A stretch of DNA of 64,000 nt from Actinomortierella ambigua (lineage: Eukaryota; Mortierellomycota; Mortierellomycetes; Mortierellales; Mortierellaceae), in assembly GCA_016098155.1 (NCBI GenBank), contig JAAAJB010000056.1:1-64000 (forward strand), read 5' to 3'. Of the stretch, positions 9,511 to 20,818 are shown one piece after another. How positions within the stretch are numbered: position 1 is the stretch's first letter; each line of letters begins with the position of its first letter. Both the position numbers and the translations under genes were made by a program. A model generated the notes under the pieces. The model saw only the letters and a program-made list of their open reading frames with translations. It searched no databases and was not told the DNA's origin.

Positions 9511-12500
9511 ATGGAGCCTCAAGGACACCACATTCATTCCAACTCCGGAGGCGGAGACGCCGATGCCATTGGAACAGGAACTACTCTTGCTTCACTGAAG
9601 AATGAACAGCCACCACAAGAGTCATTCAATGCCTCTGCCAACAGCTCGACCGTCACCACGCAAGAGACGAACAGGCAGCAGCCGCATAGACCTCGCCCAC
9701 TGGACCTCCATCAATCGCGCGACAGTACCTCAGCGGACGACCAGCGGCCAGGGCAGCAGGGACAGGGACAAGGGGGCGGGCGCGAGAACATTGCGGCCAC
9801 AAAGGCCGCGCTCAGTGCCTGGAAGTTCCCATCCACCCCGAGAGTAGCGACGCCGACGTCCTTTGACCGAACGTTGTCAGGCATCGGTCTTCCTGCATCA
9901 GCAGACCTCGTGGCGGATGCCAGGGCTGGGAGCCCCATGCCCCTTGGCATGCCAGGCAGGACGCTAGATGGGGGCTCGGACATTTATCATTCCACGGCTG
10001 CACATGGACACCTCCCAACTCAAGGCTACACCTCGGTGCCGCCACAATCATATACCCGGGACGGTGCCATGTCGCCCAGAATTGTCTTTCCACCCTCCAG
10101 CATCTCAGAGCCAATACGAGTTGGCGACCAGGGCAGCGACTTTTCTTCCTCCTACCAGGCACATAGCAAGCACAACAGTAGCCAGGCGAGCAGTGCACAC
10201 GAATCCACGACGGATTATCAGCCACGGCGGGACATTCCCCTTGTTCTTCAGCAGCATGTACGACAGCACGATGTGGCTCAGCCGGGGCATGTCCCTATTC
10301 ACTCACCCGCAACGGAGTACGGCGTCGCATTTGAGCACGGCAACGCTCCACCACAGCAGCTTCAGACACCTTCCGAATTTGCACTCAAGATGCTGTTCAC
10401 GCAGTTTGTCAAGATGGCAGAGGCAAAATTGAACGCCATGATCCATTTACCCTTGGTAACTGAGAAAAAAAAAGAGGCGCGCTTATCGCCCGTCCCTGAT
10501 TTGTTCTTTGGCCACCTCAGTTTTTTGTGTTACCTTGTAATATTTCCCGATGACTGACTCTTGGCCGGTGCTACCTGTCCTCCTTTCCCCCTTCTCCCCT
10601 GCTACGGGGGGTTGAGGAGAAGGAGGTGTGTATGCATTCTCCCTTTGTGTATCCTGTAAATAGCAAGACTCTGAACCCGACATTCTCTCACCGCTGAAGC
10701 AGGGCGTGGACCCCAAGTTTGACAAATTGTTGGCATCCCTAGGATCCGTCGCCCGACATCGTCCCAAGCCAGTAATAGACTGTGTCATGCTGTGGCGCAA
10801 GAGCAGGATAGAGGCAGTGGATGATCATGCTCCAAAGGCAACATCGTAAGTGAAGTGCGCAATAAGTTTTTTTTTTTTTTTTTTTTTTGGTTGATTTCTT
10901 TATCTTACTGCTGTACAAAAGTAGTCATTTCCATCGCAACCGGGGACCGTTGAGGGCTTTTATCTGTGCACATTTTGCTTTAGGATGCGAAATATTTAAT
11001 CTTTCGATTTTACTCTTTCTATATCTCGAATTTAGGAGCGAGTGGTCATACAAGTACCGCGATCCAAAAACCGTTATTCGGGAGCGGAAATCAGTAAGGA
11101 ACACTGTTAATGCAGCATGCAGGCATTGATCACGCTTACATTCTATTAAAACTTCCAAGTGAGGGGAGAAAATTATCGATAGCTTTCTGACCTTCGACTT
11201 TGTGTCTTTAGGTTGTTTCTCTGTACATCATGTCTAGATCGCTGATTGAGATTGTTCGACAGGTGGATACGCTCCCCGATGAACTGGGATTCAGGCTTGA
11301 GGAGACAGTGTTCAACCAACTGGAAAATGTGGACCCGTATGTTGGTTGATTTTCGTCCACTGCTTTGTTGGTATGCAGGCAAGAGCGATAATAGCACTAG
11401 ATGAACTTACTTGGATTGCTCTTCTGAATTTCGTCATACTGCAGGGAATTTATTCAGCGATCGATGAACCGGACAGCCAACATGAATGTGCTTGTCGAAC
11501 TAATGGGATCCTTGTCGAACGTCAGGTTTGCCACAGTCAGCGACCGGTTCATTGCCGAACTGGAGAAGTACAACAAACTTGGCGCTCAAGGCAAGGACAA
11601 GGACCGAGAGAACCGCATGGAGATGCTCATCCGCGGCATGCGATACCTTACGCTGAAGGTGAGCATATCTTGCAACTATATTTGAAAAAAAAAAGACACT
11701 GAAGCGATAGAGAAGCCACAGAGCCTGGTTTCTTTCTCATCTGATTGACTGGAGCGATTCCGTGGCAACAAATTAGATATACCCAATGGACTCTCTGGAA
11801 GAGTCTGCAGATTTTTTGCAGAGCTGTGCTCGCTTTTTCAAGACATCCAGAGGCATCCGAATTAAGCATGCCTATGCCGAACTTTTCGTTCAGCTTTTGA
11901 CACCCGTGGCAAAGGTAACAACCAGTATCTTCGTGTACATATCGGTTCAGAGCGTACCACAACAATGCATGATCCTGACCAACCGTTGCTTCTCGAAATA
12001 ATAATACTAATAAAAATAGGTCGCGGTTGCGGAGGTGAATCACCCCGGATGGTCAAAGACAGTCGAGATATTATACCCTAAGGCGCGCAAGATGAGTTAC
12101 AAGCCCCGACACAGCCAAGTCGCATTCCCACTTTTGACAATTCTCTTGTGCGTCAGCAAGAAGGACTTTTTCTTCAAGCATTTCACTTCTGTTTTTGACT
12201 TTTTCCGGGAGAAATTCAAGGAAAAGGGCACGAGAGCCATCTCTGCGAGCTGCATGGTCCAGCTCATGTGGGTGTTCCTCTTTCGGTATTCAGACGGCAC
12301 CAACAGTACTTTCCGAACACTCGACATTATCATCAAGACCGTCTTCCCCAGTAACCGCAAGGCTGCCTCGTTGATGGATGGCTATCTGTGGCAGTTTGTC
12401 CGCATCGTGCACTTTATAGGCATCAAGCATACCGACTATGCCACAGGATCGATCATCTTTCCGTTGCTGAGCCTCGAGCAATTGTCGAATGTCATCTTCA

Positions 12501-15500
12501 CCAATCTGACGTTGGATATGATATCCCCCGAACGGATGACGGTTGCCCTCCGGGCTTTTATGCTCATTCTTGCAGATGTTGAGAAGGGTGGATCGACACC
12601 AAAGTTCCCGGCGATGGCGGATGTTGGTTTGAGTGCTGCGGACCAATTTTCGTCGGATCTTTTGGAGCCCAGGATCATCAACAGGGCCGGCATGAAGGAT
12701 ACGTACGAGCAAGTGACGGCCGTTCTGGGCAAGATTGCCATTGCTTGCGACCGCAACTATGGACATACGCTCATCTTGGATGAAAAATACACCACGACAA
12801 GGAGCATGTTTTCAGCTGCGGCGATTATGGCGACGGCGACGGGCGATAGTGCGTCGTTGGTGGTCCACCAATACTCGACGTTTGCAGTGTCGTACTCTAA
12901 GGAGAAGCAGACGTACTTTGATCTGATGAGCTCGTGTGTGAACTGCTTCCCTCGCTGCATGCCGTCTGGAATTCCCCTCATGAAGTTGGTGGAGATGTTA
13001 TCACGATACACAGCCCATGTCGATCCCGATGTTCGGAAGGCGTCGTGTGCTGCACTGGTCCGGATCGCAAAGCAGTGCAACTCACAGGTGGTGCTCACAG
13101 GCTATGCAACCTTCCTTTCTACCATCGAAGACCGACTTTCTGAGCTGCTTGCTGGGCTGATCGCTTCAGGCACCAGCACCTCCTCGTCCTCGTCGTCGTC
13201 ACATCAGGAAGAGGGCCTCTTGTCGATCTACATCCAGATTCTAGAGGCCTGCATTAAGGAGAAGTGCAGCAAGAGACAGCAGGCTGGTGAAGCAGATTAC
13301 CCTCGGATGAATGCTGCTACGACGAACACACCGGTGGCAAGCGAGGCCTTCCGTTTTGCCCATGCCTCACTCACCCCCGAGGTGAGTCTTGAGACGCAAG
13401 TGCGAGAGACGGAGGAGATTGGGCTTTTGTTCCTATGCAACCAACAGCCTGGCATCCGGAAGGAGGCCATTCGCATCCTCAAGCTCGCCGCTTCTGCGGA
13501 GCTGATGATGGAGCAGGCCAATGGCTCCTCAAACGGGGGCCATGGCGAAGGAAACAAGGATTTGGTGCTTCCAGCCAGTGTTTCCGTTCGTCCACGGACC
13601 GAGATCACCCGGGTGTACCACCTGCTCCAGGCGGCCGCGCCAGAACTCTTGCATATCGACGAGTACGGAAACGCGCTGCCTGAATGCACGCTGGCCACGC
13701 ACGAGTTGATCCGTCTTCAGATTCACCACCAAAAGGGCCAGAGTGAGGTGTTCTCTCAGCTGGCGGAGAGCGAGCACGACATCGACGTTGGGATCTGGCA
13801 GTACTGCTTCCCACGACTGATCAGCAAGATCTTTAAGCATTTTCCAGAGATCTGCGAGCCATGCCTCGAGATGGTCAGCAAGAGGCTCATGCAAATCTAC
13901 CCGGCCATTGTGACCACCACGGACGTGGCGCCCAACACCACACTGGCATCAAAGTTCTCCATCAAGACGACCCAGGTGGCGACAGATGAGCTTGTGGAGC
14001 AATGGCGACTTTACCTGATCTTTGTCTGTTCGACGATGACAAAGATCGACCACCAGTCCTCGGCCCACCAAGGCCACGGTCGCAAAAAATCTGCACCGTC
14101 CGAAAAGATTTCTTGTGCTCGCGACCTCTTCCGACTGATTCTGCCGTTGCTTCACAGCGACCGAACGATCATCCGCGAGTCGGTCGTGGACGCCCTGGGC
14201 CGGATCAACACCCACCTGTACAAGGCGCTTCTCGAGGATCTGCAGCCTTTCCTCTTTATGGTCCACGAAGAGTTCCGGTCCAAGAATGGGATCAAGCCAC
14301 CGTACCAGGGCAAGCGCAACAAGAAGCTCGATCGCCTGCGTGCCGAGGTTGCTCGCATTCTTGCCTTCACGGCCCCGTTGCTCAAGAATGCGTCGCTCGT
14401 GCATGACGAGCACATCTTGTCATCGCTCATCAGCTACGTGAAGGAGACGTTGCTGTTCCTGCTCGACTCGGAGGTGCAGCACGAGTGGGAGTATGTGCGA
14501 CTTCGTACGCACTTTTGCGGGTTCGTTTCTCATCTCCACAACGGCATCTCTGTGATTGGTGGGCCGGAGACGACCATGCCCTTTGATCTGCGCCTGGCCC
14601 TCTTCCGGTTGTTTGAGGACTGGTGCGGGCATGGGCCCAATAGCTTTGCTGGTGACAACCGATCGTATTGGTTTGGCCTGGACCTGGTCAAAGATGATGA
14701 GGCTCAGCGGTCTGAAAAGTCTGCTCTCGAGTTTGCTGCCCTGAGCGCAATGGCTTCTCTTTGTGTAAGTTTTTCTTTATTGGCAGGGTGGAAGCAAAAG
14801 CGGGGGGGGGGGCTGAAAGGCTGGCGAGAAGGTACAGAGCCGTTGTCTGACGATTGTTCAATCATACCGAGTATTAATGTTCTTGGAGGGGTTTTTTCCT
14901 GGTCTTTTCTTTTCTGCATGCGAAATAGCAAGGACCTATCAGTAATCCATCTCCTCCGGTGCGGGTAGAGCGTTCGCGTTCAACATTCAACATTGTCGAT
15001 GTCTTCAAGTGGATCGATAGTGTCTTTAGTAGCCCTGACCCGAAGCTACATCCAGTTGCACAGTAAGTTGGCGCTTAGCGGGGTGACCTAAAGAGTAATA
15101 TGAACAAAGCGTTGGGAGCAGAGGGCTAAACTATTTTGGGCTGGTTGATACATTTCAATTTCACACTCGCCTCCAATTTTTTTTCTATTAGGCGGGCGCT
15201 CGAGGCCTTGCTGGTGTACAATCAAGATCAGGAGCGGTTGCTGGAAGATGCGATTCACCAGTGCTATACAGGCGATCAGAACCAAAAGTTCACGCAAGGC
15301 CACTTCTCAGCCCTCGTTGACATTGTTGTCCGTATCGAGTCTTACCCGTGCCATGTGCACCAGATGCTGAGTCTGGCACTGTTCAAATGTGGCGACACCA
15401 GCGTCCACATTCGGTCGCTGGCCATCAAGCTGCTCAAGGTCATCGAGGCACGGTACTTTGCGGATCCATGTGCCGGTGAGTACGAGATTGGTATCATCAA

Positions 15501-18500
15501 CCGTCTCCCGACGATCTACCGGCAAGCCCAGTTTGTTCTGTCGGCCCGGCTGGCGCAAGATTGTGCCGAGCAGACGTACTACCTTCTTTCCGAGACGATG
15601 ATGCGGTTCAACTCGGTCAGCTTGGCGTGGCAGGGCGAGATGCTTCGTTATGTCACTCCCTGGCTGGGCAATGTGGAGCTGCTGGTCGACGACGACGACG
15701 AGCTGAGCGTAACCTCGTTGATGGTGCTGACCAATCTCTTCTACCTGACCATCAAGTATGGTGACGAGCACGTCAAGGAGATTGAGAATCTGTGGGTGCA
15801 ACTGGTTGCGGGCGACAACTACTCCAACATCCGACCCATTATCGTGTTTTTGCTGGACCTGGGCCTGGAGAAGCGGACACCCGGGTTTGTACACCCGGCG
15901 AAGAAGGTGATTGTGTTTTTGGGCAGGACGTCTGTCTGTTCGCAGATGGTGCGCGTGCTCGTGAACGAGATCTCACCCAAGGCCATGATCCCAAAGCTCA
16001 AGCAGGAGCGCAATGGCCAGCCGCCGCAGGCATCGACTTTTTACCTGGCCAACCTCGACGAGGTGCTTGATGGTGTCGGGAACCGGCCGGCGTTCTCGCG
16101 AGGCCAGCTCGCGACGGTGCTGTTGGTGGATCTAGCGGTGGAGGCCGGGGCGGAGCTGCGAAGCCACCTTCCGTTGCTCTTGCAAGCGCTCTTTGTACAG
16201 CTGGATCACTACACGGCTCTGATCTGTGATCAGACACGGTCGCTCTTGGTGCACCTGATCCACTCCATCATCATCCGCGAGTCGCGTAGCCTCGAGATCA
16301 TCGACAGCTCGACGGAGCTGGTGGAGTTTTTGAGCTCCAAGGAGGGCAAGCCGCTCTGGGCGTACGACGACATTATCACGTACAACATGCGAGACTCGCC
16401 CGAGCTACAGTCGCTGGTCCTGCGCACTGTCCAGCTGTTTGAGTCGTCCGAGGAGGATATTCGCCAGCAGTGGGGCGAGACGGCCCTGCAGTGGGCGACG
16501 GCCTGTCCGGTGCGGCATATCGCGTGTCGGTCGTTCCAGATCTTCCGGACGATTGCACCTGGGTTCAACCAGCACATGTTGGCGGACATGCTTGCACGTC
16601 TGTCAAACACTGTTGCCGACAAGAGTCAGGAGATCCAGGCGTTTGCGATGGAGATCCTGGTGTCGCTCGAGTCCATCATTGAGCGGTTCGATGCCTCGGC
16701 GATGATGCAGTTCCCCCAGATCTTTTGGGCGGCCATCGCCTGTCTGTACACGGGACATGACCATGAGTACAATGAAGGGCTCAAGATTGTCGAGATGGTG
16801 CTCAATCGGCTGGATGTGATGGATCCAGTGACGCTCGAGTTTCTCTTGTCGTACTTTCCGGCACAGTGGGATAGTGCCTTTGCCGGACTCCAACCGCTGT
16901 TGTTGAAGGGTCTGCGGTCGTCCTTGACGGAGCAAGGGTCTCTCCAGCTTTTGCGACGGTTGTTGTTTGTCTCTGAAAAGACGTTTATCGACCTGTCCGA
17001 GAGCCGAGTCGTGTTTCTGTTCCTGGGCGTTTTGCCGACGCTGGCCCATTGTCTCGAGACTGGGCATGTGACGGAGGATTGTTATCAATGGGCGCGCGAT
17101 ATTGGTGCTCTGGCGGAGCGCGATGGGTTCCAGGGAGTGGTGCACCTGCTGAATATGTATGCCAAGAAGCTGTTCCGGAACAAGGACGAGTTCTGGCGGC
17201 AGGTATCGAACCTGTTGCGGGATCTGTTTGTGCCAGAGCTGCAGACGGAGATGATGGTGTTTTTGTTGCGGCTGCTGTACCACAGTCCGGACATTTACAA
17301 GCATGCTTCGTTGCGATGTCTCAAGGAACTGATCCCTAACGTGGACGTGAGCCGGGCAGAGTGCTACGAGATTGGGCCTGAGCTGGTGTTGCCATTGCTG
17401 CGGCTGTTGCAGACGGATTTTTCCAAGGATGCACTGGAGGTGTTGGATGTGGCGATGAATCTGTCGGAGCAGTCCGGGCATGGGTTCAAGATCAATATCC
17501 CAAACGAGGTGCATGGGCAAGGGATCCAGTTTGAAGATTCGTCCAAGGGGGTCTTGGGCAGCGGCATCGGGCTCGAGCGGCGGTCGACGGCGCTGATGGC
17601 GGGCGAGCCTTGGTCGGCCCCGTCGGCGATGCCGTCGTCCTCGTTGTCGTCCGGCGCGATGTCGTCGTCGTCCAACAGCAACGAGGCAGCGACGAAGCGA
17701 GGCGAGCAGCAGTTTTCTCAAATGGCGCGCGCGAACCTGAATGCCGTTGTGATGACTTGTGCCGGCACCGGATACTGGGGTACAGATGTCGAGCTTTTGG
17801 CCGAGCATGAGGGGCTGCTGGACTACAACCTGGGCATCGTACCACCGCATCAGTTGATGGACTTTGCTGATGCATCTGTGGACGGCATGTCGACTAGTGT
17901 AGCGAGCCAGATTTATGGTCGTAGCTTGTATGGGGTCGATGTCGATGAGATGGAGGGGCATGATCAGTATGGTCATTTGATGTCGGCCCTCGATGACTTG
18001 ACCGAGCACTTTGCCGAGTCGGCACGGCAGGGCGATCACCCTCGCAAACGCGACAGTTTGCTGGTCCCGTCTGGCCAGCAACAGCACCTGGTGAGCGATC
18101 AGAGAGGTCTGGGTCTAGGTCTGGACCTTTCTCGCTCGACAGGTGGGGAGGATGGTCAGGGCATTGCTGGGGGATCGACAGCGACTGCCGCCACCGCCGC
18201 CGCCGCCGCCGCAGGTCCATCGGCAGTCCATGACTCTACAACCTTGGAAGCAGCGGCAGCAAGTAGTCGTCTAGATGGTCATGCAGGCCTACTACCAAAC
18301 CGGAGCTTCCGTCGAGGTCATCATCGGGGGCGATCGCATGGCAGCAAGGGCAGTCGGGAGGAGTTTGGTCAGTCGTTGTACTCACTTGCACACCATGATC
18401 GGATTACCGAGGACGAGGAGGAGGATACGGCACTGATGGCAGCAGAGATCCTCAACAAGAGTCTGTCGATCAACCGGTCATTCTCGTCGATCCGGTCGTC

Positions 18501-19638
18501 GTTTTTGATGGATCCTTTGAACAGTGGCAGTGACCCTGTGGCAGGACTTGGCGGCGGATCGCCGGGACTGACGGCCGAAAAGAGGGAGAAGCACGAACGT
18601 TCCAATGGCGCTCTCAGCCTGCCCGCGACACCTACTGCTCCTTTGCGACCGAGTGGTGGTGGTGGTGGAGGAGGAGGAGGAGGAGGCGGTGGCGGTCGGG
18701 GAGCACTGACAAGCTCGAGATCCGCTGTTTCATTGTCGAGACTGGGCGCCCGGCCCAAGATCCCCAAGCGCGTGAGCTCAATGTCGTCCATGACGCTTGA
18801 CAGCATTGGCCGGGAGCCAAGGAGGGCACACACCTCCGGAGGAGGTGCACAGTCGACGCTATCGTCTGTCACTGTAGGGGGTGGCAACATTTCCCGCCAT
18901 CGTGCAAGCAACAGCACGGGCAGCACCACCACATATGCAGGGGCAGTTGCAGGAGGAGGAGGGGTCATGGGTAGTGGAGTAAGCCCTACCGTCCCATCGT
19001 CTGCAGGGCTCAGAGGAGGAGGAGGAGGAGGAGCGCCATGGGTTGGTACCAGCATCGACGATCTGTTGTTGTCGTCGTCTGATGACGAGGAGGATGATGA
19101 CGAGACGACGGAGAGCGAGTATAGCGAGGAAGAAGAGGAGGAGGACGACGATGACGATGTTGAGCAGTACCGTTCTAGGCGATACGAAGATCGTCGGATG
19201 CGCCAGCTCAGTCTCGGTGGTGGTAGTAGTGTTGGCGTTGTTGGTGGAGGTGGTAGTGGCAGCACGACGACGGCAAGTAGTAGTGGGAGTGAGATGTTTG
19301 GGCGTCTGAGCATGGACAGTAGTGTCAGTCAACGTACATCAGCAGGGCGCGCGCGCGGAGGGACTGGAAGCAGTGGTTACAGCCACAGCAGTGGGCAGCG
19401 TCCGCGTGTGAGCTCGTCTGGATCCGGGTCAGCTGGATCTGGGATGCGGTTTGGCGGCAGTGGTGGTAGCCACTCATCACCCAACTCTCGGCCAGGATCA
19501 CAGCTGTCGTCGCGTGCGGGGTCTGTACAGGGGTCTCCGGGCCATTTACAGCAACAGCAGCAGCAGCAGCAACAGCAGCAACAGCAGCAACAGCAACAGC
19601 AGCAGCAGCAGCAACAACAGCAACAGCAACAACAGTAG
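9511..19638 (+). CDS. TAO3: Furry/Tao3 (Pag1, Mor2) cell-morphogenesis scaffold
   Basis: Very large HEAT/ARM-like scaffold of the NDR-kinase (RAM/MOR) pathway, controlling polarised growth and cell separation at cortex and tips. Nine exons: 9511-10455, 10703-10845, 11036-11093, 11212-11336, 11445-11658, 11777-11914, 12020-14764, 14929-15062, 15192-19638; phases close, giving 2982 aa. Residues 1-290 are disordered. The family N-terminal domain begins at FALKMLFTQFVKMAEAKL (about residue 290) and continues through GVDPKFDKLLASLGSVARHR, HPGWSKTVEILYPKA and DVFKWIDSVFSS. Conserved helical repeats run to about residue 2260. The C-terminal 700 residues are low complexity: poly-Gly, an acidic cluster (EEEEEEDDDDDVEQ) and a final Gln tract. 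I chose ATG 9511 over upstream frames because these only read the CT-rich leader. The stop is a TAG inside the Gln tract (see findings). Fungal relatives are about 2200-2500 aa, so this copy is enlarged by disordered ends. Confidence 0.93.
10867..10888. repeat. Poly-T tract in Furry intron 2
   Basis: An uninterrupted run of more than 20 T on the + strand, inside the intron at 10846-11035. Confidence 0.85.
18655..18698 (+). repeat. Poly-Gly coding (GGT/GGA)n run
   Basis: Glycine codons GGT, GGA and GGC repeat in frame within the Furry C-terminal region. The mixed codons show the tract is kept at protein level or is old. Confidence 0.85.
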
Positions 19639-19704
19639 CAGCAGCAGCAACCACAACAGCAGCATCGATCTTCTCCACAGCACTATGCTCATTTACAACA
19701 GCTT
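19549..19704 (+). repeat. CAG/CAA glutamine tract at the Furry C-terminus
   Basis: Nearly uninterrupted CAG and CAA codons (about 29 Gln) run into TAG at 19636-19638. After the TAG the frame continues with four further Gln codons, then mixed residues ending QHYAHLQQL and a second TAG at 19705-19707. The surrounding pattern suggests the first TAG arose by C to T change of a CAG codon. Confidence 0.85.
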
Positions 19705-20130
19705 TAGGCCAGGTACAAATGCCCATAGTTGAAGTAAATCTTTTTGCAGCGATCCTGGGACTTCCTTTTTTTACACTTTTGGGGGGAGAGGGAGAGTACC
19801 TTCCTCAGGTTTTTTTTTCTTCGGGTGCGCCTGCTGGGGTTCTCTCTTTGTGTGTGTGTGTGTGTCTCTTTCTTCTCTTACTCTCTCACACGCATTCGAT
19901 TCATTCAGGTCGCTGCATTCATCCTCTTCTCTCTCCTCTGCTTCCTCTTTCTCCTCTTCGTCCACTTCCTCCTCCTCTTCTTCTGCGTCCAGTTGTCCAC
20001 TGTCCTCTTTCCTTGTGCACCCACAACTGCCTTGCCAGTCGTGAATGCGTTATACGTAAAGTAAGTAACGGACACAAACGTGTCTGCAAGGTCTCCTCCA
20101 TGCAAGTGCCAATGCGTGCATGCCAGCATG

Positions 20131-20170
20131 CTGACTGACTGACTGACTGACTGACTGACTGACTGACTGA
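20131..20170. repeat. (CTGA)n tetranucleotide microsatellite
   Basis: Ten perfect CTGA units, followed by a degenerate CCGA. It lies inside the proposed 5' UTR intron 20061-20204. Confidence 0.95.
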
Positions 20171-20261
20171 CCGACTTTTCATTGTCTCTTCATTTTGTCT
20201 CCAGGCAACCACACTTCCCTCCCCCCCCACTAACCTTGCTGTTGTGTTGTTGCAAGGCCTC

Positions 20262-20291
20262 CTCCTCCTCCTCCTCCTCCTCCTCCTCCTC
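20262..20291. repeat. (CTC)n run
   Basis: About ten CTC units in the pyrimidine-rich leader of the PHD gene. Confidence 0.9.
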
Positions 20292-20818
20292 TTCTACTCC
20301 TCCCTTCGTCCTTTCCTTGCTCTTCTTGCTCTCCTTGCTCTCCCTCGCCTCGTCCTCTCCCCCCCCCTCCTTTGTTGGTCCTTTTCCCGCTCGTTCGCCC
20401 ACTCACCCTTTCACCCATCCTCGGCCCTTCTTCTCTTCTCGCGTGGGAATGACCATTCACCCGAACACTGCTCGGACCTCTCCACGACTCGCTAATTGAT
20501 CTTGCCTCTTTTTTTTTGTCCTTCTTGTAGTCAAGGTAAGAAACCACCTCCCGCGTTTGTTGCTGTTTTCCACCTCACCACCACCACCACTACCACATGG
20601 CTGACAGTCTTGTCTTCATTTCCTCCGTCTTCCATCCACCTAGAATCCGCCTTGCTACCCGCAAACCACTCATCACCACACGCATTCTGCATTGAAACCT
20701 TGGTGCCTGAGAGCTAGCATCTCGTTCGTTCCCCTCCCCTCCACCACTCCACCATTCGCCATACCCCTGCCCCACCCCGTTTCAATTGTCGTGCCTTTTC
20801 ACTTTGGAGGGGAGAGTA

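Larger units (their letters stand above)
19708..20818 (+). promoter_or_regulatory. Promoter and 5' leader of the PHD gene, with likely 5' UTR introns
   Basis: Strongly pyrimidine-rich on the + strand (19850-20040 and 20240-20470). Two intron-like intervals fit consensus well: 20061-20204 (AAA|GTAAGT to CTCCAG) and 20536-20643 (CAAG|GTAAGA to CACCTAG). I infer a spliced 5' UTR. Translations through the region give Ser/Leu/Phe runs with no family signal. Confidence 0.5.

Noticed and set aside
16603..18087. Minus-strand frame of 494 codons in the Furry gene
   Set aside because: Antisense shadow of a conserved Furry exon; the composition is that of reversed coding sequence and there is no family similarity.
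18369..19313. Minus-strand frame of 314 codons rich in Ser, Leu and Pro
   Set aside because: Reverse complement of Gly/Asp/Ser-rich Furry C-terminal repeats.
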